Positions 35,240 to 47,908 of a stretch of 64,000 nt of DNA are shown here, one piece after another. Source of the DNA: Phanerochaete sordida (lineage: Eukaryota > Basidiomycota > Agaricomycetes > Polyporales > Phanerochaetaceae). How positions within the stretch are numbered: the stretch's first letter is position 1; every line of letters begins with the position of its first letter. The DNA lies in contig BPQB01000108.1 of assembly GCA_019973155.2 (NCBI GenBank), positions 1 through 64,000 on the forward strand, given 5' to 3'. The notes under the pieces were generated by a model, which was not told the DNA's origin, made no database searches, and saw nothing but the letters and a program-made list of their open reading frames with translations. Both the position numbers and the translations under genes were made by a program.

Positions 35240-37388
35240 ACACGCATTTGCCTAAACGCATCCTTCCACTGTACGACCTACGCCTTCTTCCACGGTCCAC
35301 GCTGTGCCTCCTGACATTCTACCCCTTGCAAGCCGCCCCAGCTCCCAACTACGACGTTCCTGATATCGCCCTACTCGAAATTTTGATTGTCAGAATCCTG
35401 ACCCATCGTCTCGACCAGAGTTCGTGCGGCTCAGTCAACGCTACGTGCCGATCGGGCGGGCCTGCGACGAAGAGTGATAGCGAGGCACGCGGATGGTCGA
35501 AGTTCTCCGCGCGGTCGCCAGGTGAGTGCAAATGCTCGTTAAGCCACGCTGGAAGAACTGATTCGTTGTCTCGCCGCTGTCAGCGCTCGACTGGGCTACT
35601 TCCTCGCTTCTTGCGCTTCGAGGCATGTCTATATAAACTACGTACAGGTAGTCTTCTCGGACGCTCTGCCAATAGCGTGCGCGGCCGCATCCACGAGGTA
35701 TGCCGTCGATTGGTGGATCATGGCGACAGTCGCTCACAGGGAAATCCTTGGGTGCGTTCTAGAGGCCTGGAAAAACGGTCTAAATGATAGAACTTCTCAG
35801 GCACACATGACGTTCCAACACAAACACTCACTTGACGGATATGTTATTCGACGCTGAGCTTCTAGGGTCGCCGCCGGCGGGCACGAGGCGTTGCGACAAC
35901 CTTTCCCTTTGAGATGACGTCGCGGAGGGCTCGTCAGGAATCACGGTCCCTACATCGTGCTTTTACCAGGTACGCTCGTCGATGATGACTCGTGGTTTAT
36001 GTGGTCACATCGTGTACCAGAATTGAGAATACCCTCGTCGCAGAGCTTGTGAATAGTCTATCTCTCGACAAGATGAACATTCTACGCCTGGAATCAAGCT
36101 CGGCAGTGGCTCTCTAGCTGCGTGGCCTTCGAGGTAGGATCGTCTATCACTTTCGTGCCCGCTAAGCGCTTACAGATGTCTATAAGCCCTGCGGGTCATG
36201 CATGCCTTTCACCTACGGAGTGCGCAAGATCGTGCCTCGATAGGTTTGTCGTACGACGAAGCGCAGAGCTTTTGATGAGCCCTATGAATCCTACGATAGA
36301 CCTGATACGGCGGCGCGCTGGTGCTACTCATGATCTTGGTTCGGGCGCACACGCGGCCCTGCCACGGCGCGGCTTGCAGAAGCGGAAGGCGAGCTGCTTA
36401 AGGCGAGTGTGCTCACGACAATGGCTACTGAGGGAATGGGTACTGACGAATCTTCGCGCAAGTTTAGGTCTAACAGTAGCTTTAACTTCAGTTTCTTGCT
36501 GTTTACGCAGACATCCATGTCTGCCGCAAGCTATCCTTCCAGCAGGCTTCAAGAGCTAGACGTGGTCAAGTACGCGCGCACACGGCCATGGCTTCTCGAC
36601 CTCGATTACAGGCTGTGACGCGCCTCTCACGGGCGCCATGTCCTGATTGACTTGCCTTGGCGTCGGAGCACGATTTCAGCCGTCCGTTTTGAAAATTCCA
36701 GGAGTGGACGGGCCGTTGGGTGGGAAGCGCACGGTCGACGTTCACCAGAATATCGGAGGGCCATTCAGACGCTGGGCCTGGCGTGGCAATCCACGTACGC
36801 ATCCCATTGATGCTTCGGTTGAGCTTTGCTGACCGCCGCTGCGGGGATCCGGAGCGCGATGCTGAGGTCGCGACTGCCCGTATGCACGCGTTCATCATGG
36901 CCTCACGGTTTCGGTCGGTGACTACGGCGGACGCGACATTCGAAAATAACCCCCGGGTCGTGTCAACTTAAGGTGAGCCCATTTCGCGGTCTTGGGGCCA
37001 CCTTCAGCTGACGCAAGAAGGCTCTGTCAATGACTGGTCGAGGACGGCCAGTGCTTCGTGTCCTGGTCACGGTCTCTCGCGACAAGCACGGCACCTGGGT
37101 TCGCGATCTGTCAGGTTTCGCCGCATTCCTAAGCTTCTGAGATCAGGGTCTTGTACGGTACAGATATGCACCTCTAAATATTTGAGGCTACCTGATAGCC
37201 TGCGCAGTTCTCAACGACGGAATTCGAGTACCATGTGCGTCCAGGCCTAGCGCTCGTTCATGGTCGGGCTCGACTGAGCCAAGCACATCACCCAGCCCAG
37301 ACTAAAACTTCGTCAGCCATTGCCAGCCACTCAGCCAACATGTCTCGCTGTCAGCAGCCTTTCTTTACCTGACACTCCTTCTCTCGCC
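35240..37388. other. Stretch without a supported gene
   Basis: Open segments at 35248-35787 and 36122-36559 on the plus strand lack any domain or consistent exon structure. Bases 37000-37388 are the 5' flank of the next gene and are rich in pyrimidine tracts close to its start. Confidence 0.4.
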
Positions 37389-38553
37389 ATGGCATCTCCT
37401 CCAGCCACGTCTATGTCCGCTCCAATCGTTGGCCATGAGTTGGAAAGGACGCTCTCAGGATCCGTTCTATCTGCTGTTGTGGAAGCCGCCAAGGAGCAGA
37501 GCATACAGCTACCCGCCGTCTCCAACGACTACTTGATGAAGGCACTCCGTCCAACCCAAGAGCAGCAGTTCGCGAACGACATAGACGACGCCCGGGCAGA
37601 AGCGGAGCTCATGCGTTCATTTGGTCGCTTGGTGAGCGATAGGATACCCGATGGGTCGTATCACGTCCTTTCCGTACGTCATCTTTGCGTCACAATATTC
37701 GCGACTGTGTCTGCGTGGCACACGCGATACTAAATAGCTATATCCACAGAAGCTGCGCAACTGCCTCCACGACCCCATGCTCTGGGAAGCCGTCGCGAAA
37801 CGCGCGTCACCTCCACCGTTCAGCGACGAAGTTCAGAAGATGCTGCGCGACCACTCCATCGCAGCTAACGGAGGAAACGGGAAGGGGAACATGCAACTCA
37901 CCCCCGTATTCGTCAGACTCATCTTGAGGAGGTACGGGCTAGAGCAGGGAGATGGCCCGATGGAGGAGTGGCTTTGGGGAGCATTCAAGGACATCATCAC
38001 GGCCGGGGAGGAGGCCTACATCACCACGTAAGTGAACAGCCTTTCCTTCGTGTCCATGCTCACTCTGAGCTCGACGACATCAGACTTGTTTCTGCGGGGC
38101 CTGTCAAGCGTAAACTGCAATACAGGCGCCCCGACATCCTGCAGAATCGCTTCGACAAAATCACTCAGGAAAAGAAGACTACCTCTAGACGGGCCGTGGA
38201 GGAATTGCTACCGGACGTGAAGAGCAAGGGTAACGAAATCGCACAGAAAGGTCAGTTCATATACGTCTGTACGTCGCCGGGGCTGACCATCTCCCACAGC
38301 GCGCCTTATGAAGACCTTGAATACGAAGGAGCATAAACGCTCCCAGACCACTGACGCTACATCTTCGTCAGCACACAAGGCCAACGTACTCACCGACCAC
38401 AACGCTATCGGCTCGAGCACTAGCGAGGTCACGGTCACAGAGACGAAGGCGCTCCCTCGACTCGTATTCGTCCCTCGGGTCGACATTGAGGATGGCAAGA
38501 AGAGCCGCGTCGTGTTTACCAACAGGAAGGCAGCCTCCAGCAGTAATATCTGA
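37389..38553 (+). CDS. Four-exon hypothetical protein (327 aa)
   Basis: Exons 37389-37673, 37750-38027, 38084-38250 and 38300-38553 join without a phase conflict across introns of 76, 56, 49 bp with clean borders (GTACGT/CCACAG, GTAAGT/CATCAG, GTCAGT/CCACAG). The ATG sits in a good context (CGCCATGGC). The protein starts with an alanine/serine-rich tail, then a helical acidic region (FANDIDDARAEAELMRSFGR), a central part with LWEAVAKRASPPPFSDEV and MEEWLWGAFKDIITAGEEA, a basic segment (KRKLQYRRPDILQNRFDK), and a serine/threonine-rich end closing in KAASSSNI. There is no signal peptide, membrane helix or known domain. It looks like an intact, possibly lineage-specific nuclear or cytosolic protein, but its role is unknown. 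Confidence 0.6.
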
Positions 38554-41500
38554 GGTGTACTTTGGACCCTTCGTCTCAGCAGCCCCTCGCATCAGCCATT
38601 TTCCGTCACAGTTTACCCCCATCCGTAGCCCATACGAGAACATTATTCTTGCATACTATCATGTCATTGACTTCGTCTACTATTACATTTGCATGCACAC
38701 CATCAATGTTGAAGGATACAAGTCTGATGCGGTTGACTCGAGCTCGTCGATGTTCTCGGAAGCTGGTGCGAAGACATGGGCGAAGCGTGATGCGTGTTAG
38801 CAGCCTCTGGTAGCACATCAGGCGGGGCCGTTCATCTCACTCCGTCCCGCCCAAGCACTCGTACGCCAGCTTCGCTCTCTGAGTCATTGCCGTCCACTGA
38901 AGCAGCGGACGAGCTGCTCTCATCTCCAGTGACCACGCCGACGGCTGCAGTACCGTCAGCGCGAACGGCAATAGCGGAGGCGTCATAGGCCTTTGGACGA
39001 GGGAAAGAGACGTGCGCAGGGCGATAGATGAAGCGATGCGATTGGTGGCGGCGCCGTTAGCCTCAGCATAGGCCTGTCGGGCCTCAGCGGCATTGGGCGC
39101 GGGGCAGACTGTTCGCCAGAGATCCAATTGACCCTCACTGACACGTCTGCTCGAGGCATGCCGCCGCGGGGCAGATGATTGCGTGACCCGATTACGATGG
39201 GGCCATCTATATGGTCTCATGAGATGAGCACGGCAACCCTCTGCAGCATGCTGGACATCACCTTCGATGAGGAGCCTCACACGGAATTCCGCGGAGTAAC
39301 AAAGCTCGTGTCGCTTACGCTCTACCGCAGCATCTTTCATTTCCCACCGCCGCTGAGACCCAAATGCCCTCGCCATGCTCGCTTCAGTCGTCTCGCCCAC
39401 CATCATCTCCGTTGACTTCGAGTTGCATTCGCTACACACCTCTTCGGCAATGGTTGTAGTGGCTGCCACGTAGACAGCTCCACAGAGCGACAGCGTCGTT
39501 TACCTCGCCTCGTGCATCTTCGGTCGCTCAGGATAAGCACAGGCACTTTGTTAATCGTAGTTCATCCACTCACCAGACTGCATATATCCATCCACCAAGA
39601 TCAGTGGCGGTCCCTCCCCTCGGGATCTGTTCGCGATAGAGCGAATAACAGCGCCTTTCTTCGAGAGCGACAAACCCGGCGGCAGTGCACAGGGCAGCGG
39701 GGACGGGAACGAGAACGGGAACGGTAGCGATGTCTTCAGGCCCAGCTCGAACTTTCCGGGCTTGGTTGGCGTGCAGAACATAACGGCGTCGCCGCCGGCG
39801 AGCGATTGTTCTTTGCTAGCAGCAAAATTGAATGGACGCGTAGACGGGCGATGCGATAGCGGTGCCATGTGTTCGGTCGTCAACGAGGGCTTCAGCACTT
39901 TTGGCCTGGGTACCGATGGCAGGAATAGCGGGGTGGCGGGAGCGAGAACGCCGTCGGTGCAATCGTGAGAGCGTTCGTCGCGCAGGTCAATTGTGAAGCT
40001 GTACGGTACTAGTGGAATGATCCCTGAGACGGCATTTAGCCCGGCCGTTGATATCCTACGATTCAGTAGATTACGCACGGATTTGAAGATTATCTAGTGA
40101 GCGCGGCCGCGACTCGGACGCGATGAGCACCTGTGAGAGGCATTAGATTTACCAACATACACGCTCAATGAGCAAGGCTACGCACCGTAGATAATATCAG
40201 CCCTGAACTATCACGCACAATAGGTCGACGAAAGCTATCTTCTGTGCGGGCTTTAGAGGGCACGGTCCACTAAATATATCGCGAAGACACGCACCTCGCG
40301 ACCTGCATTGCATCTCACAGAGCCGGCGCTGATAGGAGAGCGCGATGATCGTGGCTATCTCGCAGCATTTGAGCGACTAGGTGATCTGGCAAAAGATGGC
40401 ATGCATGCGTCAGCCAGCTATATACGCACGATCTCGCAGTACACGCACCTAAGGCTCGGTTAACTCTGATGCATTGTGTGCAAGTATCCCAGAATCACTC
40501 CCTGCCTGATTTTTGGGAGAGAGTCTATGCGAGCGAAGTTGACTCGGCTGCGTCGGCTGCGTCCTGCGCGGGAGCATGGAAAACAGCGAATCCGAGTGCC
40601 GGACCGAACGATCCAGGTGACGGAGTACCTCCCATTCTCGCCTGCGTCCCGGGAGGCCCCGTTCCCTATCCTTGCTGTGGCGTCCCGTACGCAGCCTTCT
40701 CGTGCGTGCTCCCAGCTCCCGCTTAGTCGTCATGGCGGACGCTCTGCCCGGAGACTCAGCTGCAGAATTCGGCACCGTAAGCCTCAGCGCCCCACAGTGG
40801 GCTTCGCGGCCGAGCCGTGCGAGGACGATGCCTTCCAGGGGTCGTCCGCGGCAGTGGGCTCGGGTCCGCAAGCTCTAGGTGTGTGCCGTCGCCACCATTG
40901 TAGTTGTCGTCGTGTGTATCCTTCACTGCGCCGAGCACGACATCAATGGGCGGCTCCCGTTGCGCAGCTCTGGTGAGCCTTCTGGATGTGCGTAGTGCGA
41001 CGGTCTCGAGCTGCATCTGTTTTTGCTCAGGATGCACCGCGCCGGTGACAGTTATGCAGGGCGTACCATTGCGATACAGGAAGGTGCAGCACCAGATGTA
41101 CAGGGATATTGCAATACTGACATGGGCGGCGCGGTTTGCCTCTGGCCAGAGGCATGGGACCTGATTCCATGGGTTTCGAATGGATGAGCGAACCGCAGAC
41201 TGAGAGACGAATCGCGAACGACTCACGACTCGGAGTCCCTGGTAGCACTGGTATGTCGTGTATACCAAACAACCTCGCAGAAGACAGAGGACATCGGGAA
41301 AGCAGGCGAGAAGAATTCGCCTGTACGCTGGGACTTGGGCCGCGGAGAGCGAGGAAGGCGGACGCACGGGGAGTCGGGGATGGCGCGGCGTCTCAGGCGT
41401 CTACTCCACGTGGCCGTAACGAAGACGGCAGCTCACTTGCCATTCAGGGTCGCTACGGGCTTAGGCGCCGTCGCACACGTCTTGCGGACGACCTCCCACC

Positions 41501-41644
41501 AGCCGTCGCCGTCCCGCCTCGTACTCACCGCCCCCAGCCCACGAAAAGGCGTCGCTCTCGACGCTCCGTCCAATCTCGCGCAAGATAGGCCTGTCCAACA
41601 TCACGCCCGCCGCGAACTCGCACAAGGTGGGGCTGCCGTAAGTC
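38554..41644. other. Stretch without a supported gene
   Basis: GC-rich segments at 38837-39469, 39551-40078 and 40449-40976 are open on both strands with low-complexity, proline- or alanine-rich readings, and I cannot decide a coding strand. No repeat shared with other parts of the window was found. One acceptor/donor-rich patch near 41580-41640 (CTGCCGTAAGTCG) suggests that exons of the next model may begin here. Confidence 0.35.
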
Positions 41645-42191
41645 GTGCGCTGGCGGCCTCCGAGGGGGAACGCGTCGGTCGCGGCCACGTTTCCGGTCGT
41701 GCTGGCGCCTCAGTATTACAAGGGCTTGGAGATGCGCTCTGGCAATACCAAGCCCATGGCCGGATTCGAGGGTGGTGGAGACCGATCGTCAAGTTCTCCC
41801 CAAGAAGGGTTTCGTCAACGCGTGCGTCCGTGTTTATATCCGCTGCCTTGGCCCTTCAAGCTAACCTGCTAGGGCATACACGCAAGGGTGTGCGCATATA
41901 TGAACCCCAACTGGATACAATACTGGATAAACGAGGGTCGCGTGACGTCCTCTCTGGAGAACCCGCTCACAGCTCGGGAGCCTCTGCTGGACGGCTTCAT
42001 AGACGACGCGCAGGATGGTGTCAAGGTACCGACAAACGTACGTCTGGGATTATCTCTCCCTCTGCGTCGACTCTGAATAGATTGCTTTAGGGCGCCGAAC
42101 ATTTGAATACATTCATTCACATTACGCCGTCCGGGGCGTCGAAGACCGCGATTCTTGTGGTAGAGAAGCTCGGCGGGACCATCGCCTGTAG
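41645..42191 (+). CDS. Multi-exon hypothetical protein, 5' end unresolved
   Basis: Three segments join in phase 0: one ending at 41821 (QYYKGLEMRSGNTKPMAGF), 41873-42037 (MNPNWIQYWINEGRVTSSL, then LLDGFIDDAQDGVKVP) and 42081-42191 (IALGRRTFEYIHSHYAVRG, then stop). Introns are 51 bp (GTGCGT donor, GCTAAC branch, TGCTAG acceptor) and 43 bp (GTACGT donor, GAATAG acceptor). No ATG can be assigned for the first exon, and an upstream donor (GTAAGT at 41638) does not join in phase. Product not recognised. It may be a fragment. Confidence 0.35.
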
Positions 42192-43126
42192 TACTGCAAC
42201 TCGCTTGGACTCCGGGACTACCTTCAGGGCTACACAGAAGGTGCACAAGCAGCGTCTACCGGGTAGATCGATATCAGTACGTTCCACAGCTCTGTAGTGC
42301 TTATCCGTATTCAACCTGTCCCGCAGTTTCGTACATACAGTAGAGGAACTAGGGCTACCTATCGTAGCAGGCTCTCGAGAACATGGATGAGCTCTGAGAA
42401 TATTTACCTCGACGTTTGCTTGCTCGACCTTCGTCAACGCGGCTTTCCGCCAGCGATATGCCCTCCGAGTCGAGGGCAGGAATCCTGATTGTGGTCGTAT
42501 CTGGATCTTAGGCTTGGCTACGCCAATCTGGCCTCGGCGGGCGCAGACGGTCGCGGGCGTGGTACCGATTCGTGACATGCGCCCTCGACGCGCAAAGGGC
42601 GGAAGTTGCGCGACGCGTAGTCTTGGCGACTGACTTTGTCAGGCGCGCAGCAACGTCAATGTCGTCGTCGCACTAGTAGATGTGCAATCACTCTCAATCG
42701 TGAACAGACCACTTTCTGCCCGACAGTGAGCTTGATTGCCATATCGAGCTGAACTCGCTCGGCTCACCAGCAGGACTACTACCGCAAGGGTATCGCCATA
42801 CGGGCTTGGGTTCACGATCATTCCCTCTGTCAGCCCTTTCGAGACCACAGAGCCCAGGCGCGCCCAGAGTCGCGCGAAGCCTATATCTATCGCTCGGAAA
42901 GCGGAAGAAAGCGCGATTGAACTAATGCTGTGCACACTGAGCGTAGTGTCTCAAGTAAAAAGATATGCAAGTGTCATTAGAGTGCCCCAAGCGCACAAAT
43001 GCCTAGTACTAAACGTGTAAATATCGGAAGATGATGAGAATATGGGACCAATACAATATCGTCTACGATGCAGTCTACGCCACAGGAAACTCACGTCGAG
43101 GTCGGATGGTCAGATGATCCGGCGGG
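42192..43126. other. Stretch without a supported gene
   Basis: Short frames only (42297-42488, 42736-43020 on the plus strand), with no domain, no splice chain and no shared repeat. Confidence 0.4.
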
Positions 43127-44425
43127 TTAAGCCTCGTCATCCGACTCGAGGTCCATGTCGGAGTATTTGTCGTCCGACTCGGAGTCCATGCCTCAGTCTT
43201 CGTCGTCTGAGCCCAAGTCCATGTCGCAGTATCCGTAGGGGTCGTCGTACTGATGGTGGATAGCCGAGGAGTCGCCTGCAGTCAGATCACCGATAGAGTG
43301 GTCCAGCATGCCGATTAATACGGGTGTGGTGCCAGAGAAGACAGACTCGAGAGTGGGTACGGTGAAAGCAGCCGGGACGAGGATGGGCTCGGCGGGTACA
43401 GCGTTCGTGGCTCCGCAAGAGGACTCAGCTGCGGTAGCACCAGCGGAGACAGGCGTCATCTTGCAATATCCTGGTGCGACGGGGCTCATGACGGCGAAGC
43501 ACATAGCGGTAACACCGGAGGCTGACGTGGTGAGTTCGGGTGGGGTCGATTCCAGGGCGAAGGCTGCGAGAGACAATCAGTGACTAGCCAAAGCTCGCTA
43601 CATGTTGTACCGACTATTTATCGCTTTCATGTCTTCTGCGGTGTCCATATCCTGCGGGAGATGGTCTACCGCCTCCTGCGTGAGAGGAATAAATATGGCG
43701 AGGGGTCTCAGGTGAAGGTAAGTCGGTTCGTTGTGGACGCTTGTCGTAGAGCGGGGCGGCGCATCCCATCCAGGTACCCAGCTAGCAGTGAGAACAGCCA
43801 GGAATTAACTCGCTTGCTTGAAGAAAGGAGGATAGTACGCACTGTTTCACGTAGGCTGCATATGTCGGAAAAACCAGCGGACCGAACACTGTCTTCACCC
43901 ACCTGGCGACCTCCGGTCGTCCAGTCGTCCTGTCGAACTCACAGAACAGCGTCTCGAACAAGTCCGCGTCGCCCTTGCGCTGCAGGATCTCGTTACGGCC
44001 ATCGATGCCTATCCCGAACCTCCTCCGAGCCAGAGCCCAGCGGACGTCGGTGGGGAAGTGCTTAGTCGACAGTGCCCGTACAAGCCAGGTGAGGAAGTGG
44101 TTTGAAGCGAACACGCCGGCAAGTATCTGTGTAGCAGAGCGTCAAAATACGCCACGATGCTCACAGGTAGCTGTGAGACACTGACCCCCAAGACGTATCT
44201 GCTTTCGCAGGGAAGCATTTCAACCAAAAGGTCGAGAATGTAGGGTTTCTGAGATGTATCGCCTTCGGCCTCGCACCGCTCGTTGTCGAAAAGCTGTGCT
44301 GCGTTGTCGCTAAGAATCTTGAGGCAGGCTTTGATGTTGATTCTGAACAGGCACCCGTGAACTGGGCCATGACGGACTAGCTTTACGAAGGCGGCATGTT
44401 TCATGTGGTCGTGGAGGGCGGCCAT
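43127..44425 (-). CDS. Multi-exon hypothetical protein with acidic C-terminal tail
   Basis: The 5' part is sound: ATG at 44425, exon 44425-44186, intron 44127-44185 (GTCAGT/ACACAG, 59 bp), then an exon continuing in phase to a stop at 43782 (194 residues if it ends there; includes KACLKILSDNAAQLFDNE and RRRFGIGIDGRNEILQRKGD). Further downstream, exons 43675-43615 and 43563-43193 also join in phase across a 51-bp intron and end in an aspartate-rich tail. A GTACTA donor at 43838 would link the two parts into one gene, at the cost of a 163-bp intron. The tail stops at a TGA (43193), but the same frame continues the acidic pattern (YSDMDLESDDEA) to a TAA at 43127. No domain is recognised. It may be one gene or two. 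Confidence 0.45.
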
Positions 44426-45714
44426 AGTGGAAGTCGGCGAGGGTGATAGAGAGAGGAAGAGCTGTGTGAAGGCAACGAGGGGCCTAGCACGCTGCTATAT
44501 GCTGGCTGGACAGCGGCTGACAAGAGCTGGCTGGCATCGACCAGCCACGGCGGCACTTTCTGAGTTCGGTCCGGCCGAGGCCCGCTGTTTGGCCCGAATG
44601 GGAAGGCGCGTCATTTTGATGCGCCCTGCGCTCATCAAGCGACTGCGCACCGCGTTCCCCGACTCCTCTCCACTGCCACCATCATCTGCAACTGCCACAT
44701 GTGCTCTGTGGCACTCTTCAAACCTCCATGGATATATCCGTTCTCTACAACTCGTCTGTATCCCGCACACATGGGGACCCCCGCTCCCTGCGAAGCCTGT
44801 GGGTTTATGCGCTGCCCCAACTTTCGTTTATATATTCTGACAGAGGCCCTCAAAGTGGCAGAGACGCATCACTGCAACGGAGTGGCGCGGTATCCGGTAC
44901 TTCAACGACGTCCTAGAGCGACGGGGAGACTATGCCTTGTCGACCTTCGGTTGCCGCGAGCTCGATCCCGCAGTCGTGCACAGGACGAGGACGATGAAAT
45001 GGGGTCGACTGCCCCAGAATCTGTGAGATGCACTTGCACCTGCGGCGGATGCAGGCGCGAAGCCCAACGTACGTGTACTTGCGATGTGGCGCGAACGTTG
45101 TTGGCTGATGCCTGCGTGCTGTACCTCGGCAGATCATCGAGTAATAGGATAACTGCTGCTCTCTCAAAACAATCGATACAGCGACGCGCAAGCGCAGCCG
45201 GCGGCCAGTGAACGCGGTCTTGTCATTCGAGGTGAGACCTGCGCAATCCATGTCACGCCGTGTCATCGAAAATCAGCTGAGACAATTACAACGTTAGGTC
45301 GCTGCATCTAGGACTTGAAGAATATCCTATATCGCGCTGCGCCCTGTGACACTCGAGGCTGTCCCACTTACACGTGTGGAAGAGCAAGCGAGAAGGGGAT
45401 ATGCGCACCCAGTGATTTCGCGATTTCGTGGTCGACGTCGGGGGCCACGTTCCCTCCTCCACTCCATTTCGGGTTGGACTCAGCCGTCGTGAAGACCTTG
45501 CTTAAGCGAGTTCAGAAAGCCGTGGTTTTCCCTCATCCTGATGATGAATTCCCGCTTATTCCTGCAGGACTCTCCGGTGCCACAGGATGCTCCTGAGGTC
45601 CCCGCTGCCAGGTCCTCGCAGTGTGGGATAATTGGCCGGGATGAAGTCCCTCAAGCTTACCCCAAAACGCCACCTTCCCTGCTCCCTCCTTCGTATCGCC
45701 ACCACCGGGCGACT

Positions 45715-46240
45715 ATGGTCCTCATTCCACAGACCGGGTCAGTGAGCAATTACCGGACGGTTAATCAAATCGTCGGACTGCTCAAAGCAGAGCAGGAGAA
45801 GCTCAAGGTGAGCAGTTTTGGCGACGGGCATATCACGAAGAGCTTATGCATAATGCCTGGGATGTAGGCTTGCATGTACACGGGCTACACGAAACACCTC
45901 GAACCGCGTGAGCTCCGGCAGGACCGATTTGATGATGCCAGGGCTGCGTTGCAGCGCGAGGTATGTGTCGCGTTCCACAATAAAGCGAGCGTGCATTGAG
46001 AGCTCTATACAGGCGATAAAAACGTGCAAGACACTCCTTCGCTACGAAACCCAGTGGCCAATGGCGTCGCTTGCCAGTCATATTGTGTGCAATGCTCGCG
46101 CGAAGCTGAAGCTGGATAGAAGGGACCGGCATGGCCCGAAGCTGATTGGCAGTTTCTCACCACGCGGAAGAGATCCGGAAGATCTATACAATCGTCACGA
46201 CAAACCTCTGCTCCTACGGTCGGTCGAACGGGGATGCTGA
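45715..46240 (+). CDS. Three-exon hypothetical protein (137 aa)
   Basis: Exons 45715-45807, 45868-45960 and 46013-46240 are joined by phase-0 introns of 60 bp (GTGAGC/GATGTAG) and 52 bp (GTATGT/ATACAG). The protein is hydrophilic and helical: NYRTVNQIVGLLKAEQEKLK, then LRQDRFDDARAALQRE, then KTLLRYETQWPMASLASHI. The last exon may end earlier and splice to open segments further right (46236 onward), because its final 30 residues look less natural. No known domain. Function unknown. Confidence 0.45.
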
Positions 46241-47320
46241 CAATATGGAGGTGAGGCGACGCCCTTTCGACCTTATTTCGTCTGACCATCTGCAGTTTGA
46301 GACTGTTCGAGTCTCTAGCGAAGAGGAACCTGTTCCCGAGAAGCGGTCACCTAGTGTCGCGGTCTTAAGCACGGTGAGCGTGAAAATAACACCACTGCTG
46401 GCGAATCCGTGCTTATATTTTGCGATAGGTGGAGAGGCGACCTTCCACACGTCATCCGGCGGCCAGGTCTCGTCAGGTCTGTGATACACTTGAAACCGGA
46501 GGACCTGGTGTACCCAGAGAACGAGAGCAGAAGCATAAAAGAGGTTTGCACGCATGGTTAATGACCCAGGGAGAAATATACTAACATTTTTTACCTGCAG
46601 AGTACGCCTATGGGTATCGAGAACGATAACTCAGAGCTGCCGTTCTCGCAGAGCCCGATGTCTGAAACGCAAGACGTGAGTTTTCGTTTCTTCATCACAC
46701 GTTCTCTACATCGTTGCTTACAACACGCCGTCATGGAACCATTCAGGCTTCGTACAACGCTCGGCATCAGCGCATAGTACGGACACTCTCAAGAGACAGT
46801 GTGACGTCTTTCCTCCTTCCGACGGACGCTCGATGTCCACAAGACGCGTCCGCGACGGGACCTGACGAGCAGATCCTGCCATGGCCCGACCGAGTACCGC
46901 GTAGGACCAAGCGGTATGCAGTCGTCCTCTGCGCCCATGGTTTCAGATGCCGCACAACACGAAGAGCGAGGCAGGCTCACACCCGCCAGCCCTACCCCGT
47001 CCAGTAGTCCAGCGCAGAATCGCAAGGATCCTTCGTCCGTCAGCGCGGGACTATTAGACCGCCCTGCGTCCCCATCGCCCGTCGTCGCGCACGCCGGCAC
47101 GGATCTCTGGGCATCGCGCCACTCCGACACCCACACTGCACGGCATCTCCCCGTCGCTCGCCACATCGGACGCTGTGCTGCGCCGAGCGCCGTCGCGCGC
47201 GAGCACTTGCGCATGTTCGCGCTTCTGTCAGAGGAGAGTCAGCTGGAGATGCTGCGCGACGACGTGGAGCCCAGCATCACGCAGGCAAAATTGGTGCGGG
47301 AAGTGTCGGGAAAGATGTGA
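46241..47320 (+). other. Chain of exon-like segments, not resolvable into one gene
   Basis: Plus-strand open pieces bordered by good splice signals: a piece starting FETVRVSSEEEPVPEKRSP at 46297 (after CTGCAG) up to a GTGAGC donor; one near 46601 (MGIENDNSELPFSQSP) between CTGCAG and GTGAGT; one from 46747 (RHQRIVRTLSRDSVTSFLLP); and a frame at 46916-47320 ending SEESQLEMLRDDVEPSITQA and KLVREVSGKM. Junction phases do not all agree. This could be the 3' part of the 45715 gene with indels, or a separate decayed gene. Confidence 0.3.
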
Positions 47321-47908
47321 TTGCGCGGGAGCGAAGACAAGGTGAGTTGGAGTTGCTCTCGTCTGCCCTTCGCAACGCTCACACAGCATGCTATAAATCT
47401 TATTCTGGAACACCTTTCTTCGAAGCACCATGCTTGCGTGTAACACTACGATATAGGATATCTTGCTCAGTCTCCAACAATAATCCTTATCTTGTTCGCC
47501 CAATAATCACCCGTGTATGAGTGACCAATGGCGTTATCCTCTGTATGCCAATACGAACTCATATGTCTAGCTGTACAGTATCGCTGTCGATGTTGCTGTT
47601 GAACACATAAACCTTGCGGAGAGCTACGATTCTGCCTCTTCCGCATTCTAAGAGGCTGGAGGCGAGCCTAGAGAGACGCAGATGGTGCTTAAAGCCATCA
47701 ACTGACCAGCTTTGCGTGGAGGCACCGGGCCTTGAACCCCGTTAAATAGCCACCCTTCGAGATACCCCTCCAGTCACCTCTGGTTGCACTCTGACAGGTA
47801 CGGCATGCCATGCGTGCCGTTGGTCGCATAGCAGTCCCGCTGGGACCATAGGGACCGCATCCGGCGAGGGACCGACCCGACGGCGGGCCGAGTTCGCGCC
47901 AGCGTCGA
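47321..47908. other. Stretch without a supported gene
   Basis: AT-richer sequence with no open frame of note. A short tRNA-like T-arm remnant is present near 47725-47745 but cannot be extended to a tRNA. Confidence 0.45.

Noticed and set aside
47720..47775. Possible minus-strand tRNA (GGTTCAAGGCC box B and GGAGG/CCTCC acceptor-like ends)
   Set aside because: Only about 30 bases separate the acceptor-like strand from the T arm, so the anticodon arm is missing; the stem also has a mismatch.
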